Origin: Pseudolabrys sp963742345
Lineage (GTDB): Bacteria > Pseudomonadota > Alphaproteobacteria > Rhizobiales > Xanthobacteraceae
NCBI GenBank assembly: GCA_963742345.1
Contig: CAVULO010000009.1
Location: forward strand, 109,686 to 173,685
Length of the DNA stretch: 64,000 nucleotides
Reading direction: 5' to 3'
Position 1 is the stretch's first letter. Each line of letters begins with the position of its first letter. Positions 9,425 to 18,573 of the stretch are shown piece by piece. The position numbers were made by a program, and so were the translations under genes. Below the pieces are notes generated by a model. That model was given only the letters and a program-made list of their open reading frames with translations. It was not told the origin of the DNA and searched no databases.

Positions 9425-11146
9425 TCAATCGTCGCTATGTCTATGCCGCCGTCTCTTTCGCGCATGGTGACGCTTTTGCGGCTTGGCACGCTCGGCGACG
9501 GATATTTCCGCTTTTGCCGGAGACGCTGGCGAGGCAGCGGACGGTTCTGACGGCGGCTCAGGATGCAAGATCACCGGCAGTTTGTCGGGAACAGGCGGCG
9601 CCGGCTGGCCCGGCAAGATTTCAGTGCCGCGGCCGCCGATCAATCGTTCATAGGCTGCGACCAGCGTCATGTACGGGTTGACCCACACCCAGCCAATTTT
9701 AGTGAACACCTGAATGTTGAAGTGAATATGATAGGATGTGCCTTTCTCGTAGTCGCCCCAGGTTGCGACCTTGCCGATGATCTCCCCCTCGCTTACGTGA
9801 CGGCCGTTCAAAAAGCCTTCGGCATCCATGAAGTTTCGGGTTCATGTGCAGATAGCGAAAGCGGACACGTTCGTTTTCGGTGTTGACGACGATATAGACG
9901 CCAATATCCCCCGTCATGCGGCGGATGATGCCGTTTGCACGGCGGCGACTGTGTGCTGATAGGGCTGGCAGCGATCTGCCTCAGCGTTGTTGAGCACGCA
10001 ATTTCCCGGCCGAATGTCCTCGACCCTGGTGGCCGTAACCGCCAGGGCACTGGCCGACCAGAAAATCGCGCATCTCGCAGAAATTATCGCGCCATGGATA
10101 GGTGAAATTTTCCGCTGCCGATTCATCGAATACGAGCGGCTTGTCATTGACCTTGCAATGATATTGCGCGCCCTTGCGGCCTGTCCGTCCTACGGTTCCG
10201 GTGTGGTAACAATCGCCCCACGGCATGAAAGATTGCGATTTCACGTATCCTGGCGCATCCGCGATCGGAAATCTCATGCGCGCATAGACGTGATAGTCGG
10301 CGCGGCCGGGCATTTTTTTCCAGCCGGAATTTTCGATCAGATCGCCCGGGCCGTAATAGGTGAAGTCCGACTTCCCTTCTGGCCGGCTGAGGTCGAACTT
10401 CGGTTGTGGGATTTTCGCCGGCGTGCCACCGGCTGTGCGCAGCAAATTCAAAAAGCGCACGGCAAGCGGATCGGCTTCCTGGCACGAAAGATGTTTCGAC
10501 GACGGCCTCATGTCGTAGCACTGGATCGACAGCACATAAGGCACGCCAAAGCGTTCGAACACGTAGCGCACATGCGCTTCGCTTAAAATTCGACGGATCC
10601 CGGGAAATTGCTGCTCCAGGTCCTTTGGCGATGGACTCCTTTTCCAGGTGATTTGGCGGATCGAGGTCGTAGATGAAGGCCGCGCCCGATATCTCGAACA
10701 AAATCGGTTTCTCAAAATGGAGTTTGAGCCGGTCATCCTTGTTGCTGAGGGTAAAAGTCGCATCATATCCGGCCGGGCCGGGCAGGAAGAATTTGGTTGG
10801 GTGGAACCCGCCGAAATATTTTTCCGACGTCGCTGCCTCAGGCTTGCCGTCCGCCACGTCCTTGACGAAACGCATCAACGTCGAACGGCAACAGCACCGG
10901 GACCGTGCTCTTGCCGATGCCGGTAAACCGTTTTTCGGTGACGGCGTTGAGGCGGGCGAACGCCTCGGCTGGCGGTAGCGTCCCGCTATCGGCCAAACTC
11001 GCCGCCGCGGCTTCCCATTTGACGTCGCTCAGCTTAACGACCGGGCTTTCCATTTCGCCAGCGGCTGCGGGACCGGTGACGAGCAATGCGAGACTTACAA
11101 GTACGGCACGTTTCAAACCGGGTCCCTCGTTCTGCCTGCCAGCCAA
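9425..11146 (-). CDS. Secreted M23-family metallopeptidase, frameshifted
   Basis: One reverse-strand gene of about 570 residues cut by about four indels (near 10870, 10620, 9990 and 9850). It starts with a lipobox-less signal sequence (RAVLVSLALLVTGPAAAGE). A long family-specific region follows, containing FLPGPAGYDATF, RYVFERFGVPYVLSIQCYD and FTYPWRDNFCEMRDF. The C-terminal LytM/M23 domain contains VYIVVNTENERVRFRYLHMNP and SEGEIIGKVATWG, and the metal-binding HIHF motif is in SYHIHFNIQV. M23 enzymes cut peptide cross-links in peptidoglycan. It ends in a Pro/Lys/Arg-rich tail. The fold call rests on the C-terminus; the role of the large N-terminal part is unknown. Confidence 0.7.
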
Positions 11147-11269
11147 GGGCCGGAGAAGTTCTTCAATGCTAAGTTAATGGCATCGGGCCACAGCATACAA
11201 GAGTCGCGCCCTGGTGTAGGGTGCGCACAACGCCCGGCCGGGCGTACGGACGCCGGAGGTCCGCAAAAA

Positions 11270-12336
11270 ATGACTGTGCGTGAAACGAATTTAACCTCGG
11301 CCTCGAGTGCCGATCGCGAGCCCAAGATCATCGAAAGCGGCGGCACCGCGCGTCTGCATCTGACGCTTGCCACCACCGACTACGATCATGTGCGCGATCT
11401 GGTGAACGGCGTGGTGCGTGCAGAAGGGATCGTGCTTACGGCCTTCGTGCTGCCGGTCGAGGAAATTTTCTTCAGGTTTATTAAAAACCGCGAGTGGGAC
11501 GTCTCTGAAATGTCCTTCGGCAAGTTCATCGGCTACGCCTCGCAAGGCAATTCGCCTTTTGTCGGCATTCCGGTCTTTCCCTCGCGCGTGTTCCGCCATT
11601 CGGCGTTTTATGTGCGCGCTGACCGCGGCATCTCCAAGCCGAAGGATCTGGAAGGCAAGCGCGTCGGCATTCCGGAATGGGCGCAGACCGCCGGCATTTA
11701 TGCGCGCGGATTTCTAGGCGGAGACGGCCGGCGTCGATTTGCGAAAGATCAATTGGGTGCAGGCCGGCATGAACGAAGCCGGGCGCGAGGAGAAGGTCGA
11801 ATTCAAGCTGCCGAAGGGAATTCAGTATGAGCAGCGGCGCGATACCAGCATCTCAGCGATGCTGCTTTCGGGCGAGATCGACGCGGCGATTTCGGCGCGC
11901 GTGCCGGATGCCTTCAACAAAGGCGGTGGCAAGATCGTGCGGCTTTATCCGGACTATCGCGCCGAGGAGATGCGCTATTACGAGGCGACCGGCATCTTTC
12001 CGATCATGCATGTGATCGCGATGCGCCGGGCCGTGTTCGAACGTTATCCTTGGGTGGCGATGAACCTGTTCAAGGCCTTCGATGAAGCCAAGCGGCGCAG
12101 CCTTGAGCGCATCCAGGATTTGACGGCGTCGCGCATTCCGGTGCCGTGGTCGGCGGCGGTCGCCAGTGAGTGGGGCAAGAATTTCGGCGACGATCCGTTT
12201 CCCTACGGGCTGGAAGAGAACCGCAAGACGCTGGACGCATTTTGCCGCTTTGCCCACGCACAAGGGCGTCACCGCAAAGAAGCTTACGCCCGACGATTTG
12301 TTTCCGAAGGAAGTGCGCGCCAGCGTGCGTGTCTAG
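11270..12336 (+). CDS. 4,5-dihydroxyphthalate decarboxylase-like protein, second copy, frameshifted
   Basis: A paralogue of the gene at 603-1589 with the same landmarks in the same order: LPVEEIFFRFIKNREWDVSE, VGIPVFPSRVFRHSAFYVR, KDLEGKRVGIPEWAQT, ATGIFPIMHVIAMRR and PYGLEENRKTLDAF. ATG 11270 is preceded by a GGAGG sequence about 11 bases upstream, so it is preferred over 11177. Indels near 11720 and 12264 shift the frame; after the second, the reading LTPDDLFPKEVRASVRV ends at TAG 12334-12336. The family has a PBP2 fold. There is no signal peptide. It lies in a different context from the first copy, between an M23 peptidase and efp. Confidence 0.75.
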
Positions 12337-12392
12337 CGCATGACTTGGAAAAGCGGGAAATGGTATTCCGACAGGGCCATGCGCAAGGAGGA

Positions 12393-12958
12393 TCAGTCCT
12401 TGGCGCGCTCGACGTAGGCACCGTCAGCGGTGGTCACCACCACGCGGGTGCCGGTGGTGATGTGGGTCGGCACCATGGTGCGCACGCCGTTCGACAGCAT
12501 CGCCGGCTTGAACGAACCCGACGCGGTCTGTCCCTTCATGGCCGGCTCGGTGTCGGTGATTTCCAGCGTCACCTTCTGCGGGATTTCGATCGAGACCGCG
12601 ACGCCCTCGTGGATGGCCAGGCTGACCACCATGCCTTCCTGGAGGTACGTCTCGTAGTCGCCGACGACGTCGGCCGGCACTGCGACCTGGTCGTAGGTTT
12701 CTTCATTCATGAAATGGAAGCCGTCGCCGTCCTTGTAGAGGTAGGAGAATTCATCGTCCTCGACATGGGCGCGCTCGACCTGGTCGGTGGTCTTGTAGCG
12801 CATCTGGGTCTTCACGCCGTCGGAAATCCGGCGCATATCGACCTGGGTGGTCGGGGTGCCCTTGCCGGGATGAAAATTTTCCGCGTTGAGGACGACATAG
12901 AGCTTGCCGTCGATATCGACGATATTGCCTTTGCGGAGCGATGAGCGATGACCTTCAC
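12393..12958 (-). CDS. efp: Elongation factor P, one-base deletion
   Basis: EF-P binds stalled ribosomes and restores peptide bond formation at polyproline stretches. The ORF from 12836 covers MRRISDGVKTQMRYKTTDQ to the end; the first 40 or so residues are read in the next frame from GTG 12958 (KGNIVDIDGKLYVVLNAENFHPGKG once corrected). The span is 566 bases, exactly one short of the expected 188 codons plus stop, and the missing base falls near 12940. The modified Lys lies in the HPGKG loop, typical of the EpmA/EpmB-modified class. A PoxA/EpmA-like ligase and a lysine 2,3-aminomutase-like gene lie just across the divergent promoter region. Confidence 0.9.
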
Positions 12959-13068
12959 GAGAGCGATCCTTGACTTAGTGGGGCGGGGGGGCGCGGTTTC
13001 GGGCCGCACCATAGCGATCTTCTCGCCCGATGCCAGCTTTTCTCGCCCGTCGTCCGGCCGAGGTAAAC

Positions 13069-14112
13069 GTGCCGAAAAGCCCGCCGTTCTGGAGCCCCGG
13101 CGCCTATGCCGCCCGCAGGCCGCACCTGTTGACGCGCGCCCGCATCGCGGCGGCCTTGCGGGCCTGGTTTGCGAAGCGGGAGTTTTTCGAGGTGGAGACG
13201 GCGGCTCTTCAGGTTTCGCCCGGCAACGAGACACATCTGCATGCCTTCGCCACCGAGCTGATCGGACCGGGTGGGGAACGCCGGCCGTTATATCTGCGCA
13301 CGTCGCCGGAATTCGCCTGCAAGAAGCTGCTGGCGGCGGGCGAGACGCGCATTGTCGATTTCGCCCGCGTGTTCCGCAACCGGGAGCGCGGCGCGCTGCA
13401 TCATCCGGAATTTACAATGCTGGAATGGTATCGGGCGAATGAGCCTTACGAGGCGCTGATGGACGATTGCGCAGCACTGTTGGCGGAGACGGCACGCGCT
13501 GCTGACACAAAGGAATTTCGTTTTCGCGACAAGACTATCGACCCTTCTGCAGCGCCGGAACGTCTGACGGTGGCCGAGGCGTTTGCGCGCTACGCCGGGA
13601 TCGATCTGCTGGCGACGGTCAGCGACGGTAAAGGCGATCGCGCCGGACTTGCCGCTGCGGCGGTCAAGGCCGGCGTCGCCATTGCGGCCGACGACACCTG
13701 GGGCGACATCTTCAGCCGCATTCTGGCCGAGCGCGTCGATCCGCATCTCGGGATTGGTCGCGCGACTATACTGTATGAGTATCCGCTGCCACTGGCCGCG
13801 CTGGCGCGGCCAAAGCCGGGCAGCGACAAGGTCGCCGAGCGCTTCGAGCTTTACGTCTGCGGGGTGGAACTTGCCAACGCGTTCGGCGAACTGACCGATG
13901 TCGCCGAGCAGCGCATTCGCTTCGAGGCCGCGATGGCAGAGAAACAACGCATCCACGGCGAGCGCTATCCGGTGGACGAGGATTTTCTCGACGCCTTGGG
14001 CCGGATGCCGCAGGCCAGCGGAATTGCGCTCGGTTTCGACCGGCTGGTGATGCTGGCGACTGGCGCACCACGTATCGACCAGGTGATCTGGACGCCCGTT
14101 GTCGAGCTGTAG
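13069..14112 (+). CDS. epmA: EF-P lysine ligase, EpmA/GenX/PoxA family
   Basis: A truncated class II lysyl-tRNA synthetase-like protein without the anticodon-binding domain, about 347 residues from GTG 13069 (an upstream ATG at 13030 is possible). Class II motifs are visible: motif 2 around FARVFRNRERGALHHPEFTMLEWYRA, the amino-acid pocket FELYVCGVELANAFGELTD and motif 3 in ASGIALGFDRLVML. EpmA attaches beta-lysine to the conserved Lys of EF-P. Its neighbours, efp in divergent orientation and an EpmB-like aminomutase 24 bases downstream, give a complete three-gene modification locus. The length and motif set match the family. Confidence 0.92.
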   Translation: MPKSPPFWSPGAYAARRPHLLTRARIAAALRAWFAKREFFEVETAALQVSPGNETHLHAFATELIGPGGERRPLYLRTSPEFACKKLLAAGETRIVDFARVFRNRERGALHHPEFTMLEWYRANEPYEALMDDCAALLAETARAADTKEFRFRDKTIDPSAAPERLTVAEAFARYAGIDLLATVSDGKGDRAGLAAAAVKAGVAIAADDTWGDIFSRILAERVDPHLGIGRATILYEYPLPLAALARPKPGSDKVAERFELYVCGVELANAFGELTDVAEQRIRFEAAMAEKQRIHGERYPVDEDFLDALGRMPQASGIALGFDRLVMLATGAPRIDQVIWTPVVEL

Positions 14113-14135
14113 GTGAATAGCAAGAGGAACAGACC

Positions 14136-15192
14136 ATGACGACGTTACGCACGTCCACACAACTCTGCGAGCACGGTCTGGTGCCGCCGGAGCGCCAGCC
14201 GGTGCTGGATGCGGTTGCCGCGTCGCTATGCGGTGGCGCTACCAGAGGCGTTGGCGCAATTGATCGATCGCACCGATCCTCACGATCCGATTGCTCGCCA
14301 ATTCATTCCTGATCCGGCGGAGCTAGCTCATCGCCCTGAGGAGCTTAACGATCCGATTGGCGACGACGCGCATAGCCCGGTGGAAGGCATTGTTCATCGC
14401 TATCCAGACCGCGTGCTGCTCAAACTCACGCACATTTGTGCGGTCTATTGCCGTTTTTGTTTCCGTCGCGAAATGGTCGGCCCGGGTAAACCGAATGCGC
14501 TGTCGCCGAAAGCGCTAGCGGTCGCGTTCGATTACATCCGAAGCACATCCAGAAATCTGGGAGGTGATTCTTACCGGCGGCGATCCGCTGGTGCTGTCGG
14601 CGCGGCGCCTGCGTTCTGTAATGAAGGCTCTTGCGAATATTGATCACGTCAAGGTCGTGCGTATTCATACGCGCGTGCCGGTTGCCGATCCCGGGCGCAT
14701 CACACCGGATCTGGTGCGAGCGATCAAGATCAAGGGCAAGCCGACTTATGTGGCCGTGCACGTCAATCATCCGCGCGAATTGACGTCTCACGTGCGCGCA
14801 GCCTGTGCCCGCATGGCGGATGCGGGCATTCCATTGCTCTCACAAACGGTGTTGCTGAGTGGCGTGAACGATACGCCGGAGGTGATGGCCGAGTTGATGC
14901 GCGCCTGGTCGAATGCCGGATCAAGCCATATTACCTGCATCACGGTGATCTCGCGCCCGGCACCGCCATCTGCGCACCGACATCTCCAGCGGGCAGCAAC
15001 TGATGCGCAAGCTTCGCGGACGTGTATCGGGTCTATGCCAGCCGACCTACGTGCTCGACATTCCCGGTGGCCACGGCAAATCGCCGATCGGCCCGAATTA
15101 TATCGAACGGGCCGGTTCAAATAGTGTTGCGCATTTTGCCGTGGAGGATTTCAACGGGCAGCGCCACCAATATCCGCCAGCCCCGCCGTTAA
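14136..15192 (+). CDS. epmB: EpmB-like lysine 2,3-aminomutase (radical SAM), frameshifted
   Basis: A radical SAM/PLP aminomutase that converts alpha-lysine to beta-lysine for EF-P modification. Start ATG 14136 (MTTLRTSTQLCEHGLVPP). Segments in different frames give QFIPDPAELAHRPEELNDPIGD, the radical-SAM cluster CAVYCRFCFRRE, ILTGGDPLVLSARRL, VRIHTRVPVADPGRI and the C-terminal RIKPYYLHHGDLAPGTAHLRT and GHGKSPIGPNYIE. Indels lie near 14205, 14545, 14910 and probably after 15120. The natural stop is taken as TAA 15190-15192, which is shared in reverse with the small gene on the other strand. It is 23 bases downstream of epmA. Clostridial-type KamA is larger; this short form fits EpmB. Confidence 0.85.
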
Positions 15193-15332
15193 TGCCGGAT
15201 CGACAGCAGATCGAGCAAGGCCGCGGCCACCGCGAGCGTGGCGAAACCGATGAACACCACCGCGATCACGGCGTGCCAAACAAAGGCCACGTCGCGCCGC
15301 AGCGCTGACACCACGTTCTTGCTATTGATCAT
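15189..15332 (-). CDS. Small single-pass membrane protein, 47 residues
   Basis: ATG at 15332-15330 opens a frame of 47 residues ending at TAA 15191-15189. It reads MINSKNVVSALRRDVAFVW and then a single strongly hydrophobic helix (HAVIAVVFIGFATLAVAAALL) ending in DLLSIRH. A GGGAG sequence lies about 10 bases before the ATG. The positive-inside rule (RR before the helix) predicts the N-terminus in the cytoplasm. It is convergent with epmB and shares its TTAA stop. I do not recognise a family. The clean frame, codon use and position make it a plausible real gene, but coding is not proven. Confidence 0.5.
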   Translation of the reverse strand: MINSKNVVSALRRDVAFVWHAVIAVVFIGFATLAVAAALLDLLSIRH

Positions 15333-15475
15333 CGCCTGACGCTCCCTGGAGAGCCCGCTGCAGGACAGCGAACTGTACCCGCTAAGGAATCATCCGGCCC
15401 ATAATTTGTATGTTAAAAAACGCGTGAAAAGTGCGGCAACTTCGCATGGCAGCTATGAGTTCAGGAGGAATATGG

Positions 15476-15548
15476 CGCGCCCTAGGGGATTCGAACCCCT
15501 GTTACCGCCGTGAAAGGGCGGTGTCCTAGGCCTCTAGACGAAGGGCGC
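15476..15548 (-). tRNA. tRNA-Glu (anticodon TTC)
   Basis: On the reverse strand the sequence folds as a cloverleaf. The acceptor stem GCGCCCT pairs with AGGGCGC, the anticodon stem-loop is CCGCC-CTTTCAC-GGCGG with anticodon TTC, and the T arm is AGGGGTTCGAATCCCCT. The discriminator is G and no CCA is encoded. It lies between the small membrane gene and the glyoxalase gene. Confidence 0.95.
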
Positions 15549-16056
15549 GCGTGGCGGGGGTATAATGGCCTTCACCGACAGCGGCAAGCGAGCGGCGACT
15601 ACCACTTTCCGGTATTTGGCATCGACTTCCACGGTTCCTGCGGCGGCCTTGGCTGCGCCCTTTTGCAGCAGCTCGATGGAATGCTTGTCGGGCGAACGCA
15701 CGAAGGCCATGACGCCGTCGCGCGGCGGCCGATTGATGGTGACGCCCGCCTTCATCAGCCGGTCGCAGGTGGCGTAGATGTCGTCGACCTCATAGGCGAG
15801 ATGGCCAAAATAGCGCGCCTCGCCGTAGTCTTCGGTGTCCCAGTTATAGGTGAGCTCCACCTCGGGGCCTGGGCGGCCGGACTTCTTTGCTTGCCTCAAC
15901 CAGCTTTTCGTCTTCCGGGCCGGCCAGGAAAACCAGAGTGTAGCGGTTTTTCTCGTCCACCCGGCGGCGGGTTTCCTTCAGGCCAAGCTTGTTGCAATAA
16001 AAATCGAGCGCCGCATCGAGATCGCGAACGCGCAGCATGGTGTGCAGATATCGCAT
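15534..16056 (-). CDS. gloA: Lactoylglutathione lyase (glyoxalase I), frameshifted
   Basis: Glyoxalase I converts the methylglyoxal-glutathione hemithioacetal to lactoylglutathione. The N-terminal part from 16056 reads MRYLHTMLRVRDLDAALDFYCNKLGLKE; after an indel near 15880 the rest reads VELTYNWDTEDYGEARYFGHLAYEVDDIYATCDRL and SPDKHSIELLQKGAA. Metal ligands of the family are present: His in YLHTMLRV, Glu in VELTYN, His in FGHLAYEV and Glu in SIELLQ. In the present frame the gene would run into tRNA-Glu, so another indel probably hides an earlier stop near 15560. Confidence 0.82.
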
Positions 16057-16109
16057 AGGCTAAACCTCACTGAACTGGCTAATGGACTGTACTCACTATA
16101 CAGAAATGA

Positions 16110-16868
16110 TTGCCACTGATCTTCATACCGCGATCTCCCAGCCTGCGCGACCTGATCGAGGGCGCGTCAGTGATCGTCCCATTCACCGGGGCGGGGATCT
16201 CTACCGAATGCGGAATCCCCGATTTCCGCTCGCCGGGGGGCTTGTGGACGAAGAATCAGCCGATCCCGTTCGACGCCTTTGTGGCGAGCCAGGAGATGCG
16301 CGACGAAGCCTGGCGCCGGCGCTTCGCCATGGAGGAGAATTTCACCAAGGCCACGCCTGGCCGCGGTCATCGAGCGCTCGCGAGTCTCTATCGCGCCGGC
16401 AAGGTCCCGGCACTTGTCACCCAGAATATCGACAATCTGCATCAGGCATCGGGCATCGCGCCACACGACGTTGTCGAATTGCATGGCAATACGACCTACG
16501 CGATCTGCCTCGATTGTGCGCAGCGCTACGAACTGTCTTGGGTGAAGGAAAAATTCGAAGCGTCGGGCCATCGCGCCCCGGATTGCGACTGCGGTGGCTA
16601 CATCAAGACAGCGACCGTGTCGTTCGGTCAGGCTATGCCGCCTGAAGCAATGCAGCGCGCCGAAGAACTGACCAAGAGTTGCGATCTGTTTCTGGCTGTT
16701 GGCTCCTCGCTGGTGGTGTGGCCGGCCGCCGGTTTTCCGCTCATGGCCAAACGCAACGGCGCAGCTCTCGTCATCATCAATCGCGAACCGACCGAGTTCG
16801 ACGATCTTGCCGATCTGGTCGTGCGCAACGACATCGGCGATGCGCTCGGTCCCTTCATCGCCCACTGA
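16110..16868 (+). CDS. NAD-dependent protein deacylase, sirtuin family
   Basis: A Sir2-family enzyme that removes acyl groups from lysines using NAD. Motifs: GAGISTECGIPDFRSPGGLW for NAD, TQNIDNLH with the catalytic-site Asp/Asn, the catalytic His in ELHGNT, a zinc ribbon formed by CLDC and CDC, and VGSSLVVWPAAGFP. The length of about 252 residues is normal. The start is uncertain: TTG 16110 is the first in-frame codon, and the conserved domain begins only about 20 residues later. It stands alone between the glyoxalase gene and the cold-shock gene. Confidence 0.9.
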   Translation: MPLIFIPRSPSLRDLIEGASVIVPFTGAGISTECGIPDFRSPGGLWTKNQPIPFDAFVASQEMRDEAWRRRFAMEENFTKATPGRGHRALASLYRAGKVPALVTQNIDNLHQASGIAPHDVVELHGNTTYAICLDCAQRYELSWVKEKFEASGHRAPDCDCGGYIKTATVSFGQAMPPEAMQRAEELTKSCDLFLAVGSSLVVWPAAGFPLMAKRNGAALVIINREPTEFDDLADLVVRNDIGDALGPFIAH

Positions 16869-17011
16869 TTCGGTCTGCGTTGCGCTGTGTATAGAGCTGT
16901 GCGCAAGCACATTTTGCTCTTTGCCGTTTAAGGGCGGGTGTTATCTTCGATTTACAAAGATTCGTCGAAGCGCCCATCAAGAGGCGCCAACAAGCGGCGG
17001 CGCGCGGCGTC

Positions 17012-17614
17012 ATGGCGTCGGACGGGATCGAATCGAAAATGTCTGGGACAAATCTCCGACCAGGAACGGTCAGAGAACTCGTCGATGAAACGGCGACCAA
17101 TCTCATCGAATTGACAGGCGTCATCAAGTGGTTCGACGTCTCGAAGGGTTTTGGATTCATCGTTCCTGACAATGGGATGCCCGATATCCTGCTGCACGTG
17201 ACCTGCCTGCGCCGCGACGGCTTTCAGACCGCCTACGAGGGCGCGCGGGTTATCTGCGAGGTGCTGCAGCGCCCCAAAGGTCTGCAGGCCTTCCGGATTG
17301 TGTCGATGGACGAGAGTACCGCGGTGCATCCGGCGCAAATGCCGCCGCCGCGTACCCATGTTACGGTGACGCCGACCAGCGGACTCGAGCGCGCCCAGGT
17401 CAAATGGTTCAACCGCTTGCGCGGCTTCGGCTTCCTCACCCGCGGCGAGGGCACCCCCGACATTTTCGTCCATATGGAGACGTTGCGCCGCTATGGCATC
17501 GCCGAGCTCCGGCCGGGTCAGACGGTGCTGGTCCGGTTTGGACCCGGACCGAAGGGCCTGATGGCCGCTGAGGTTCGGCCCGACGGCGGACCGCTCGGGC
17601 TCGCCTCCCACTAG
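17012..17614 (+). CDS. Protein with two cold-shock domains
   Basis: A 200-residue protein with two CSD OB-folds joined by a linker rich in Pro and Thr. The first domain starts at about residue 35 with GVIKWFDVSKGFGFIVPDNG and DILLHVTCLRRDG; the second starts at about residue 126 with AQVKWFNRLRGFGFLTRGEG and DIFVHMETLRRYG. Both keep the KWF and FGF RNP-1-like nucleic-acid-binding motifs. Paired-CSD proteins of about 200 residues are typical of Alphaproteobacteria and bind single-stranded nucleic acid. The next gene, a DUF192 protein, starts about 60 bases on, which is a common alphaproteobacterial pairing. Confidence 0.92.
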   Translation: MASDGIESKMSGTNLRPGTVRELVDETATNLIELTGVIKWFDVSKGFGFIVPDNGMPDILLHVTCLRRDGFQTAYEGARVICEVLQRPKGLQAFRIVSMDESTAVHPAQMPPPRTHVTVTPTSGLERAQVKWFNRLRGFGFLTRGEGTPDIFVHMETLRRYGIAELRPGQTVLVRFGPGPKGLMAAEVRPDGGPLGLASH

Positions 17615-17677
17615 ACTCCTCCATTTTCCGATTGCCGCTCGGGCCTAGGCCGCGTAAAGGCGAGCCTATGCGCGCCT

Positions 17678-18121
17678 ATGGCTGGATTGCTTTCATTCTC
17701 TTCGGGACTATTTGCCGCCGCCGTCCCGGCACGGCCGGCCGGACAGCAAACACTTGAAATCGCCAGCAAGACCGGCGTGCATGTTTTCGCGGTCGAGATT
17801 GCCGACAACGATGCCGAGCGGGCGAAGGGCCTCATGTACCGCAAGGAGCTGCCTGAAGGGCAGGGAATGCTGTTCGACTTCCACCGCGAACAGGAAGTCA
17901 GCTTCTGGATGCAGAATACCTATATCCCGCTCGACATGGTCTTTATCCGCGGCGACGGTCGCATTCTGCGCATCGCGGAGAACACCGAGCCGTTGTCGAC
18001 GCGGCTCATCCCATCAGGCGGGCCGGTGCGTGCGGTATTGGAAGTCATCGGCGGAACCACCCGGAAACTCGGCATTGCGCCGGGCGACCGCGTTGCTTCA
18101 CCGATTTTCAACGCCCACTAA
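17678..18121 (+). CDS. DUF192 family secreted protein
   Basis: A small DUF192 protein with the family signature AERAKGLMYRKELPEGQGMLFDF, VSFWMQNTYIPLDMVFI and RAVLEVIGGT. The role of the family is unknown. The N-terminus is ambiguous. ATG 17678 gives MAGLLSFSSGLFAAAVPARPA. ATG 17668 in another frame gives MRAYGWIAFILFGTI, a better signal peptide that would need one indel to join the domain. Export is therefore likely either way. It follows the paired cold-shock gene and precedes tRNA-Pro. Confidence 0.85.
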   Translation: MAGLLSFSSGLFAAAVPARPAGQQTLEIASKTGVHVFAVEIADNDAERAKGLMYRKELPEGQGMLFDFHREQEVSFWMQNTYIPLDMVFIRGDGRILRIAENTEPLSTRLIPSGGPVRAVLEVIGGTTRKLGIAPGDRVASPIFNAH

Positions 18122-18170
18122 GGGTTGCTTGCTGGGCTAAAGCGAAGCATGTATCGAGCGCCGGGTCCGG

Positions 18171-18247
18171 CGGGGCATAGCGCAGTCTGGTAGCGCGTCT
18201 GGTTTGGGACCAGAAGGTCGCAGGTTCGAATCCTGCTGCCCCGACCA
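18171..18247 (+). tRNA. tRNA-Pro (anticodon TGG), CCA encoded
   Basis: The acceptor stem CGGGGCA pairs with TGCCCCG, the anticodon stem-loop is TCTGG-TTTGGGA-CCAGA with anticodon TGG, and the T arm is CAGGTTCGAATCCTG. The 3' CCA is encoded at 18245-18247. A tyrosine-recombinase gene begins about 330 bases downstream, so its 3' end is a candidate attachment site. Confidence 0.97.
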
Positions 18248-18573
18248 ACTGCAAGCTGACGCATTTTTTCTGATTTCTGCTGGGGCGCCGCCGATGCCGG
18301 CATAACTCCGCAGACCCCCCGCAGAGGGGATGGCATTCGCCGCACAGTAAAATAACGTCTAAATGCGTCGAATACAGTCGACACCAGGAAGACAAACACT
18401 AACAATGCAGTACAGGAAGGTAATATGTTACGATCACAAGATCATATTCTAAGATTTTCCTTGCTCCAACTTGCGCTTTACGCAAACATAATGAGCCTCT
18501 GAAGTTGTAACGCCACCACATACAACTCACCGCTTTCGTGGGGCCGAAAGCAGGGCATTGGGCAGCTGCGTAA
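18248..18573. other. Intergenic stretch between tRNA-Pro and the integrase
   Basis: No convincing gene was seen here. The two antisense frames across it are the well-known spurious translation of a tRNA-Pro complement. The DNA is locally richer in A and T (18360-18480) than its surroundings, as often found next to integrase genes. I looked for a second copy of the tRNA 3' end as an attachment repeat and did not find one in the window. Confidence 0.5.

Noticed and set aside
18108..18405. Two antisense frames of about 95 codons with AGFEPATFW-like sequence
   Set aside because: They are the well-known false translation of the complement of tRNA-Pro and have no independent support.
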